A stretch of 22,220 bases of DNA, taken from assembly GCA_900541315.1 (NCBI GenBank), contig UQJF01000040.1:1-22220 (forward strand), read 5' to 3'. Under the pieces are notes generated by a model. It was not told the origin of the DNA, did no database searches, and saw nothing but the letters and a program-made list of their open reading frames with translations. Source of the stretch: an uncultured Clostridium sp. Lineage in GTDB: Bacteria > Bacillota > Clostridia > Lachnospirales > Lachnospiraceae. The translations under genes were made by a program, and so were the position numbers. Positions 15,722 to 22,220 of the stretch are shown here, piece by piece (within the stretch, counting starts at the first letter, position 1; the number at the start of each line of letters is the position of its first letter).

Positions 15722-17860
15722 TTAAGGCAGCAGAAAGAAGTGGGTAAAAGCAGTAAAAAGAATACAGCATAAGGCACCAAAAAATGCTGGCAGAATGGCA
15801 GAAACAAGGGTCCACCGGGCACTTTTAGTTTCTTTATAAATAGTAATAAGGGTGGTGGAGCATGGCCAGTGCATCAGGGAGAAGAGCATGACGCACACTG
15901 CGGTGGTCCAGGTCCAGCCGTTTGCTGTAAGGATCTGCTTTAGCTGGAGTGTGGAAGCGTATCCCGTCAGATTCCCCTGGGCTGTATAGGCCATAAGGAT
16001 AATGGGAAGGACGATCTCGTTGGCGGGAAGTCCAAGGATAAAAGCTGTAAGGATAACGCCGTCCATACCCAGCAGGCGGCCAAGGGGATCTAAAATAAGG
16101 CTGATCCGGGAAAGCAGGCTGATCCCGCCTGGGGACACATTTGCTAAAAGCCACAGGATAAGACCAGCAGGAGCGGCTACGGCAGCAGCTCTTCCAAGGA
16201 CAAACAAAGTACGGTCTGTAACAGAGCGCAGGATCACCTTTCCTATCTGGGGACGTCTGTAAGGAGGCATTTCCAGTGTAAAGGATGAGGAAACGCCTCT
16301 TAATACAGTGGCAGACAACAGGTAAGAAGAGAGAAAGGTCATGGCGATCCCTAAAAGGATGAACAGGGTAAGTATCAGTGCACTGACAGCATAAGAGGCT
16401 GCATTTTGCTGGCTGCTGCATAAAAACAGCAGGATCAAAGTGATAAAAAGAGGGAGACGTCCATTACAGGGCATAAAATTATTGGTAAGAATAGCAATAA
16501 GCCGTTCGCGGGGAGAATCAATGATACGGCAGCCTGTAATGCCTGCAGCATTGCAGCCAAAGCCCATAGCCATAGTAAGAGCCTGTTTTCCACAGGCTTT
16601 ACAGCACTGGAAAGGCCGGTCCAGGTTATAGGCGATGCGGGGCAGATAGCCGGAGTCTTCCAATAATGTAAAAAGAGGAAAGAATACGGCCATAGGCGGC
16701 AGCATAACAGAGACCACCCATGCAAGGACCTGGTAAATTCCATAAATAAAGGCTTCCCGTAAAAGAACCGGGACATGGAGAAACAGTAAAACCTGTTCCA
16801 GAACATGCTGGAAGGAAAACAGCAGATCAGAAAGCAGGGCAGATAACTGATTGGCACCTGCTAAAGTGATCCAGAAGATCAGGGCTAAAAGCCCGGCCAT
16901 AGCCGGATAGGCAGCCAGACGTCCTGTAAGGATACGATCCAGTTTCCTGTCTGTTTCATTATAATTCCGGTCCGGCAGGCGGACACAGGCAGAGGCGATG
17001 GATCCGGCACTGTTTACCAGACCAGATACTATGCGGTCTTTTATAATATCTTTGAAAATGCCTTTCTGGTTCAGATAGGAGCAGGCAGTTTGCAGGCTTT
17101 TTACAACTGCAGGATCCTGAGCCGGGTCATAGCCGCAGCTGGCAGTAAAAGAGCGCAGAAAAGAGGCATCATCTTCTAACAGACGCAGTGTAAGAAAGCG
17201 GGAGGTCACATAAAATGGCAGTATGTGGGCGCCCATCCAGTTTTCTACAGCAGGTTCCACCATGGAAACAGCTGTTTCCAGTTCTTTACAGTAGGTGACC
17301 TGGTAATGTGAAAGAACAGGACTGTCAGTGAGATCATCTAACTCCTTTAAAAGAGGGATCAATGTGCATTTTTTTCTGGCAGAGGTACCGGCTACAGGGA
17401 TACACAGCAGATCTGATAACTGGTCTAAGTCTATTTGTATCCCTTTCTTTTCTGCTTCATCTAAAAGATTCACACATACCAGTACACGATCCGTGGCCTC
17501 CAGGATCTGCAGTACCAGGTTCAGGTTCCGCTCCAGACATGTGGCATCGCAGACGATGACAACTGCCTGATGGGCTCCAAAGCAGATAAAATCCCTGGCA
17601 ACTGTTTCTTCAGCAGAGCGGGAAGAAAGAGAGTAGGTGCCGGGAATATCTACCAAAATATAATCTTTATTGGAGTTATGGCAAATTCCCCAGGCATTGG
17701 CAGTGGTTTTGCCGATCCAGTTGCCTACATGTTGTTTTTTTCCTATGGTAAGATTATTAAATAAAGTGCTTTTTCCTACATTAGGATTTCCTGCAAGGGC
17801 GATGACCGGGCGTTCAGGTGTATTTTCAGGAATAGAAGACTTGTTTTTATGAAATTTCAT
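15722..17860 (-). CDS. feoB: Ferrous iron transporter FeoB
   Basis: This 712-residue protein has a cytosolic GTPase domain followed by a polytopic membrane domain. G-motifs: P-loop GNPNVGKST (residues 24-32), DIPGTYSL as G3, NLLDE as G4. The membrane part holds the two gate motifs as usual, among them LLEDSGYLPRIAY, GFGCNAAG and NNFMPCNGRLP. FeoB moves Fe2+ into the cell under low-oxygen conditions. The start is the ATG at 17858-17860, with AGGAGA just upstream on the minus strand. A longer frame reaching 17974 would overlap most of feoA and is rejected. The ATG overlaps the feoA stop by 4 bases (ATGA), so translation is coupled. The 3' end faces the histidine kinase gene, with only 9 bases between stop codons and no visible terminator hairpin. 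Confidence 0.96.
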   Translation of the reverse strand: MKFHKNKSSIPENTPERPVIALAGNPNVGKSTLFNNLTIGKKQHVGNWIGKTTANAWGICHNSNKDYILVDIPGTYSLSSRSAEETVARDFICFGAHQAVVIVCDATCLERNLNLVLQILEATDRVLVCVNLLDEAEKKGIQIDLDQLSDLLCIPVAGTSARKKCTLIPLLKELDDLTDSPVLSHYQVTYCKELETAVSMVEPAVENWMGAHILPFYVTSRFLTLRLLEDDASFLRSFTASCGYDPAQDPAVVKSLQTACSYLNQKGIFKDIIKDRIVSGLVNSAGSIASACVRLPDRNYNETDRKLDRILTGRLAAYPAMAGLLALIFWITLAGANQLSALLSDLLFSFQHVLEQVLLFLHVPVLLREAFIYGIYQVLAWVVSVMLPPMAVFFPLFTLLEDSGYLPRIAYNLDRPFQCCKACGKQALTMAMGFGCNAAGITGCRIIDSPRERLIAILTNNFMPCNGRLPLFITLILLFLCSSQQNAASYAVSALILTLFILLGIAMTFLSSYLLSATVLRGVSSSFTLEMPPYRRPQIGKVILRSVTDRTLFVLGRAAAVAAPAGLILWLLANVSPGGISLLSRISLILDPLGRLLGMDGVILTAFILGLPANEIVLPIILMAYTAQGNLTGYASTLQLKQILTANGWTWTTAVCVMLFSLMHWPCSTTLITIYKETKSARWTLVSAILPAFFGALCCILFTAFTHFFLLP

Positions 17861-18102
17861 AGATTCTCCTTTCCTGTTATCAGAATATTTTTGCTGTCTG
17901 TTTTCCGGATAGCGATCACAGCACCCCGTATGGCATAGGCAGCCGGGTCTCCTAAGGGGCTTACACCTACACATTCTACCAGTGTATTTTCAGTAAGGCC
18001 TATGTCAAGAAAGCGGCGGCGTATGCTTCCGCAGGAGGTAAGGCAGCAGACGCGGGCCTTTTCGCCGGGCTTAATATCATTCAGACAAAGAGGGGGATTC
18101 AT
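17857..18102 (-). CDS. feoA: Ferrous iron transport accessory protein FeoA
   Basis: This 81-residue SH3-like protein is of normal FeoA size. It shows LNDIKPGEKARVCCL, then RRRFLDIGLTENTLVECVGVSPLGDPAAYAIRGAVIAIRKTDSKNI, the family pattern of a small beta-barrel with the conserved R-x-x-x-G-L and GDP-x-x-Y-x-I/V-R-G blocks. It acts with FeoB at the membrane, probably on its GTPase part. The ribosome site before ATG 18102 is modest (AGGT on the minus strand). It is first in a two-gene operon with feoB. I saw no convincing Fur or DtxR/IdeR-type box by eye, but did not score one. Confidence 0.93.
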   Translation of the reverse strand: MNPPLCLNDIKPGEKARVCCLTSCGSIRRRFLDIGLTENTLVECVGVSPLGDPAAYAIRGAVIAIRKTDSKNILITGKENL

Positions 18103-18137
18103 GAAAATGTTACCTGCCTGGAAAAGTCTTTGTGGAT

Positions 18138-18167
18138 ATTATATGATACCAAGGGGAAAAAGGTTAA
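18138..18167 (-). promoter_or_regulatory. Predicted feoAB promoter
   Basis: On the minus strand a perfect TATAAT (18138-18143) lies 18 bases after TTAACC (18162-18167), 35 bases upstream of the feoA start. It is divergent from the promoter of the next gene. Confidence 0.5.
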
Positions 18168-18173
18168 AATAAC

Positions 18174-18202
18174 TGGAAAATGAAGTCAAAATAGGTTATA
18201 CT
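18174..18202 (+). promoter_or_regulatory. Predicted promoter of the small membrane protein gene
   Basis: TATACT at 18197-18202 with a weak TGGAAA -35 at 18174-18179 and a 17-base spacer. It is back to back with the feoAB promoter within about 65 bases. Confidence 0.45.
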
Positions 18203-18264
18203 ATTAACAAACTAAGCGTGTAGAAAAAACTATGCGACTATACAACAGGAGAAGGCAGAAAGTT

Positions 18265-18762
18265 ATGGAAGAAAATTATGTAGAATGGCTGGTAAAACGG
18301 AAAGACCCCGTTTATGCCTGGCCTGTAAAAGTATTGATGATTGTATTGTGTGCATTATCTGCATTTGCAGCCCTTCAGGTCATGTTCGGGGTATTGATCC
18401 TTGTGGCAGCAGGTGCTGCGACGTATTTTGTTTTTTTAAACCTCAGTGTAGAATATGAATACCTGTTTGCAGACGGTGGCTTCAGTGTAGACCGCATCCT
18501 TGGAAAGGCCAGAAGAAAAAAAGCTTTTGACTGCGAAAAAGAAGAAGTACAGGTGATCGCACCGGCAGATTCCTATGTATTAAAAGATTATGAAAAACAG
18601 GGAATGAAAGTTATAAACTGCGCCAGCGGACAGGCCGGCGCAAAAGTTTACGCACTGATCAGCCAGAAGGGCTCTGTGACAACAAAAGTCTTATTTGAGC
18701 CTGGTGAGAAAATGGAAGGGGCTATGCGCAGAGTATTTCCGCGCAAGTTTATGAGACAGTAA
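18265..18762 (+). CDS. Small two-helix membrane protein, DUF6106-like
   Basis: This 165-residue protein has no assigned function. After an N-terminal MEENYVEWLVKRKDPVYAW come two adjacent hydrophobic helices (about 20-38 and 42-62), then a soluble domain of mixed strand character (EYEYLFADGGFSVDRILGKARRKKAFDC... to FPRKFMRQ). Its form matches what I recall as DUF6106 of Lachnospiraceae, often found close to guaB, but I cannot confirm that by search. The ATG at 18265 follows AGGAGAAGG (18247-18255). An in-frame ATG at 18232 lies before that site and is rejected. The domain after the helices resembles bacterial PH-like/YdbS-type strand patterns only loosely, so no role is proposed. Confidence 0.75.
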   Translation: MEENYVEWLVKRKDPVYAWPVKVLMIVLCALSAFAALQVMFGVLILVAAGAATYFVFLNLSVEYEYLFADGGFSVDRILGKARRKKAFDCEKEEVQVIAPADSYVLKDYEKQGMKVINCASGQAGAKVYALISQKGSVTTKVLFEPGEKMEGAMRRVFPRKFMRQ

Positions 18763-18774
18763 AGATTTTTTGTG

Positions 18775-18813
18775 AGTTCCGAGGCTGCGAAAAGTCCCTG
18801 GAACTGATAAGTT
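18775..18813 (+). terminator. Possible weak terminator after the small membrane protein gene
   Basis: A stem of about ten pairs with one mismatch (arms agttccgagg and ccctggaact) spans 18775-18805 and is followed by gataagtttt. The U-tract is short and offset, so termination would be weak. Confidence 0.35.
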
Positions 18814-18866
18814 TTCCTCATGAAAAATCATAAGCAATTTCAATGAATATTTTACGGCAAATGGGT

Positions 18867-18895
18867 TTGACAATCCATATAAAATTTGCTAGTAT
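18867..18895 (+). promoter_or_regulatory. Strong predicted guaB promoter
   Basis: A perfect TTGACA (18867-18872), a 17-base spacer and TAGTAT (18890-18895). Transcription should start near 18902, giving a leader of about 110 bases before the guaB ATG. Confidence 0.8.
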
Positions 18896-18917
18896 TAGTT
18901 ACTAATAAGAAGGCCAA

Positions 18918-18962
18918 AACGCCAGTGTCTGATAAAACCGATGTTTTTTTAGCGCTGGCGTT
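18918..18962 (+). promoter_or_regulatory. guaB leader hairpin
   Basis: An 11-bp stem (18918-18928 with 18952-18962, GC-rich at its base) carries a large loop that can form a second 5-bp stem, aaaac with gtttt (18934-18938 with 18943-18947). The T-run lies inside the loop, so it is not a standard terminator. It does not match the purine riboswitch core by eye. It could stabilise the mRNA or be a regulatory leader. Confidence 0.5.
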
Positions 18963-18981
18963 ATATTGAACCTTTAGATAA

Positions 18982-20466
<1,485 letters not shown>

Positions 20467-20496
20467 TTTTTTACAGGCTATTTACGAAGATTCATG

Positions 20497-20523
20497 GGTC
20501 GCCGCATTTGCGGCGGCCTTTTT
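20497..20523 (+). terminator. Rho-independent terminator after guaB
   Basis: A 9-bp GC-rich stem (20497-20505 with 20510-20518), the loop attt and a five-T run at 20519-20523. Confidence 0.92.
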
Positions 20524-20572
20524 GTGCCAATGCTGCATATTTGCGTACTAAGGAAGAAAGCAGGGATATAAA

Positions 20573-21058
20573 TTGGGAGAACGTTCAAAACTTACAACGC
20601 TGTGTTATATTGAAAAAGGTGACAGCTATTTGATGCTTCACAGAGTCAGCAAAAAACATGATGTAAATAAAGACAAGTGGATCGGCATCGGAGGTCATTT
20701 TGAAGAAAATGAAAGTCCAGAAGAATGTCTGCTCCGGGAAGCAAAAGAAGAGACCGGGCTTACACTTACATCCTGGAAATTCAGGGGGATCGTTACTTTT
20801 ATTTCCGAAGGCTGGAATACGGAGTATATGTGTTTATATACAGCTGATGGATATGAGGGAGAAATCATTCCCTGCAATGAAGGGGTACTGGAATGGATCA
20901 GAAAAGAAGACCTGTTAAAGCTGAACTTGTGGGAAGGAGACAAGATCTTTTTAAAACTGCTTCAGGAAAACGCACCCTTCTTTTCCCTGAAACTGGCTTA
21001 TAAGGGGGATGTTTTAACAGAGGCAGTGCTGGATGGAAAAAAATTAAAGAAATCGTAA
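20573..21058 (+). CDS. NUDIX hydrolase, 8-oxo-dGTP diphosphatase-like
   Basis: This 161-residue protein carries a complete Nudix box at residues 41-63 (Gly41, Glu47, then REAKEETGL at 55-63), with the metal-binding glutamates in place. The N-terminal TTLCYIEKGDSYLMLHR and the IGIGGHFE lead-in are typical of MutT/YtkD-like 8-oxo-dGTP diphosphatases, which hydrolyse oxidised nucleoside triphosphates; other Nudix substrates are possible. The start appears to be TTG 20573: the frame has a stop at 20549, no ATG or GTG lies between, and the next Met (residue 21) would cut off the first strand. A moderate site (AGGGAT, 20562-20567) precedes it. Confidence 0.85.
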   Translation: MGERSKLTTLCYIEKGDSYLMLHRVSKKHDVNKDKWIGIGGHFEENESPEECLLREAKEETGLTLTSWKFRGIVTFISEGWNTEYMCLYTADGYEGEIIPCNEGVLEWIRKEDLLKLNLWEGDKIFLKLLQENAPFFSLKLAYKGDVLTEAVLDGKKLKKS

Positions 21059-21090
21059 CAAAATGGGTTATTTTTTGTAATTGTGGTATA

Positions 21091-21099
21091 TGGTATAAT
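21091..21099 (+). promoter_or_regulatory. Extended -10 promoter element at the edge of repeat A
   Basis: TGGTATAAT is a perfect extended -10 (TG-n-TATAAT). No clear -35 lies 17 bases upstream, only a T-run. The start point would fall around 21106, inside the first bases of the palindrome. Confidence 0.6.
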
Positions 21100-21100
21100 G

Positions 21101-21153
21101 GGTCCAAAAGAAAAACAAGCGACACCGAAGGTGGCATTTGTTTTTCTTGGACC
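21101..21153 (+). repeat. Palindromic repeat, copy A
   Basis: The left arm (21101-21126) and right arm (21130-21153) pair almost completely around a gaa loop. The right arm and part of the left arm recur in copy C (5751-5790). The inner GCGACACC-gaa-GGTGGC stem followed by atttgttttt resembles an intrinsic terminator, and the outer A-rich/T-rich arms lengthen the hairpin. Ends are ggtccaaaag and cttggacc. Confidence 0.85.
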
Positions 21154-21284
21154 ATTAACGAAGGTTCCGCCTGCGAAAGCAGGCAGTGGAGCGCGAATGC
21201 GCGGGATTCGTGAGTGGACGAGAACACAGGGAAAAACAAGCGGCTGCGCCAGCAGAATGAAAAAGATATTGAGGGGGTAAAAAT
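21154..21284 (+). other. Leader with small hairpins between repeat A and the racemase gene
   Basis: This non-coding stretch holds a perfect GCCTGC-gaaa-GCAGGC hairpin (21169-21184, a GNRA-type tetraloop) and GCGC-gaat-GCGC (21191-21202). Near its end it has a short GGC/GCC pairing (21242-21250) and the racemase ribosome site AGGGGG (21272-21277). Small open frames across it look incidental. Confidence 0.5.
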
Positions 21285-21977
21285 ATGAGAACGATCGGGT
21301 TGATCGGTGGCATGAGCTGGGAAAGTACGATTCCCTACTACCGGATCATAAATGAAGAAGTAAAGAAGAAAATGGGAGGACTGCATTCAGCAAAGATCAT
21401 TCTTTACAGCGTTGAATTTGATGAAATAGAAAAATGCCAGTCTGAAAATAGATGGGAAGAAAGCGGTGAGATCCTGGGAAAAGCTGCACAGGCACTTGAA
21501 ACAGCCGGCGCAGATTTTATCCTGATCTGCACCAATACCATGCATAAGGTAGCACCTCAGATCGCGTCTATGATAAAGGTTCCGATCATACATATTGCAG
21601 ATGCTACTGCAGATGAACTGGATAAAGCGCGTATTAAACGGGTAGGACTTCTGGGAACCAAATATACAATGACACAGGATTTTTATAAAAAAAGACTGGT
21701 GGACAGAGGAATCGATGTACTGATCCCAAAAGAGAGTGAAATAGAAACGGTAAATTCCATTATTTTTAATGAACTATGCGTAGGAACAATAACGGAAGAG
21801 TCCCGGAAAAAATTTCAGGATATTATTGAAAAATTGAAAGAAAAAGGAGCTGATGGTGTTATTTTAGGCTGTACGGAGATAGGCCTTTTGATCAGTCAGT
21901 CCGATGTTTCTATTCCTGTATTTGACACAACTGTGATTCATGCAAAGAGAGCGGCAAAGATTGCAATGGAAGATTAA
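21285..21977 (+). CDS. Aspartate/glutamate racemase-family protein (YgeA/RacX-like)
   Basis: This 230-residue, cofactor-independent amino acid racemase has the family opening TIGLIGGMSWEST. The two catalytic cysteines stand in the expected contexts: ICTNTMHK (Cys82) and LGCTEIGLL (Cys196). Members interconvert L- and D-forms of aspartate, or of a broader set of amino acids in the YgeA/RacX group. The products serve in the wall or as released D-amino acids; the substrate is not decided by sequence. The ATG at 21285 follows AGGGGG at a 7-base spacing. It lies alone between repeat A and a terminator, so it is likely monocistronic, driven by the extended -10 promoter at 21091. Confidence 0.9.
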   Translation: MRTIGLIGGMSWESTIPYYRIINEEVKKKMGGLHSAKIILYSVEFDEIEKCQSENRWEESGEILGKAAQALETAGADFILICTNTMHKVAPQIASMIKVPIIHIADATADELDKARIKRVGLLGTKYTMTQDFYKKRLVDRGIDVLIPKESEIETVNSIIFNELCVGTITEESRKKFQDIIEKLKEKGADGVILGCTEIGLLISQSDVSIPVFDTTVIHAKRAAKIAMED

Positions 21978-21984
21978 TTTTGAG

Positions 21985-22022
21985 ACCTGTATTGGTGTTT
22001 AGGCACTGGTACAGGTTTTTTT
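21985..22022 (+). terminator. Rho-independent terminator after the racemase gene
   Basis: A 13-bp stem (21985-21997 with 22004-22016, three G-T pairs), a tttagg loop and a T-run to 22022. Confidence 0.88.
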
Positions 22023-22119
22023 GGCAGATGCCATCTATTTACACAGGGAAGAAGTTTGAAGCAAAGAAATTGCACCCGGAGCAGTAAGTAATGTGTTGGA
22101 CGTATATATGATGATACCA

Positions 22120-22182
22120 GGGTCAAAAGGTCATAAATCCGTTGCAAGCTTGCTTGCAGGAGGATTTATGACCTTGGGACCC
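22120..22182 (+). repeat. Palindromic repeat, copy B (different interior)
   Basis: 21-base arms (22120-22140 and 22162-22182) pair with two mismatches, and an inner TGCAAG-cttg-CTTGCA stem (22143-22158) caps the structure. The ends, gggtcaaaag and cttgggaccc, and the lead-in tatatgatgatacca resemble copy A (tatatggtataat, gggtccaaaag, cttggacc), while the interior is unrelated. No T-run follows, so it is not a standard terminator. Confidence 0.8.
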
Positions 22183-22191
22183 GCCAAAAAC

Positions 22192-22220
22192 ATGAGTAAG
22201 GAGCCATTTTTTGAAGAAAA
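22192..22220 (+). CDS. Possible start of a gene cut by the window end
   Basis: An ATG at 22192 opens a frame reading MSKEPFFEE to the window edge. It lies 9 bases after repeat B. There is no purine-rich ribosome site before it, and nine residues are too few to identify a family, so it may be chance. Confidence 0.2.

Noticed and set aside
17857..17974. Longer FeoB start at 17974
   Set aside because: The extra residues overlap feoA in another frame and do not resemble FeoB. ATG 17860 has a good ribosome site and the usual ATGA overlap.
18140..18163. A fourth copy of the repeat lead-in (atatgataccaagggg...aaaagg) before feoA
   Set aside because: It resembles the lead-in of repeat B, but no matching right arm or hairpin follows, and the bases are explained by the feoAB promoter on the other strand.
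21083..21280. A 65-residue open frame across repeat A
   Set aside because: It reads through palindromes and leader hairpins, has no ribosome site and no protein-like composition.

Overview
The window looks like part of the chromosome of a gut-type Lachnospiraceae (Clostridium cluster XIVa) bacterium. This rests on strong AGGAGG ribosome sites, moderate-to-low GC, firmicute-style FeoA/FeoB and GuaB, a small membrane protein of a type common in that family, and palindromic intergenic repeats. No species can be named from the sequence alone. The first 47 bases are not biological: they are an Illumina Nextera P7 fragment with index and transposase adapter, so position 48 is the true edge of the contig.

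Region 1 (48-10206) is a carboxylate or sugar-acid uptake and breakdown locus. It opens with the C-terminal part of a MalY/PatB-type aminotransferase. A complete tripartite tricarboxylate transporter follows (tctC, tctB, tctA) and ends at a terminator. The catabolic block comes next: an IlvD/Edd-family Fe-S dehydratase, a truncated IolB-like isomerase, a GldA-like iron alcohol dehydrogenase, an enolase-superfamily dehydratase of the ManD/RspA group, a broken KduD-like dehydrogenase, a terminator, and a GntR/FadR-family regulator. Two genes of the block are damaged. The IolB-like gene has lost its 5' half, and a palindromic repeat lies at the junction. The KduD-like gene has an internal, out-of-frame deletion that removes its NAD-binding motif. 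The likely logic is import of a hexonate or hexuronate, oxidoreduction and dehydration to a 2-keto-3-deoxy acid, under GntR control, but in this sequence the isomerase and KduD steps look broken.

Region 2 (10207-15712) is a two-gene sensory unit with its own strong promoter: an orphan lipoprotein solute-binding protein and a 1298-residue hybrid histidine kinase. The kinase has an extracellular sensor, PAS, degenerate GGDEF, GAF-like, kinase and receiver parts. No transporter permease is nearby, so the binding protein probably feeds the kinase.

Region 3 (15722-18102, minus strand) is the ferrous iron uptake pair feoA-feoB with a 4-base overlap. feoB converges on the kinase gene with 9 bases between stop codons.

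Region 4 (18265-22220) holds a small two-helix membrane protein, guaB with a strong promoter and a hairpin leader, a NUDIX hydrolase with a TTG start, an Asp/Glu racemase-family protein, and two palindromic repeats. One repeat sits directly on an extended -10 promoter in front of the racemase gene. The repeats at 5701, 21101 and 22120 share end motifs although their interiors differ. They, together with the nearby gene damage and the binding-protein/kinase pair, are the most unusual content here.
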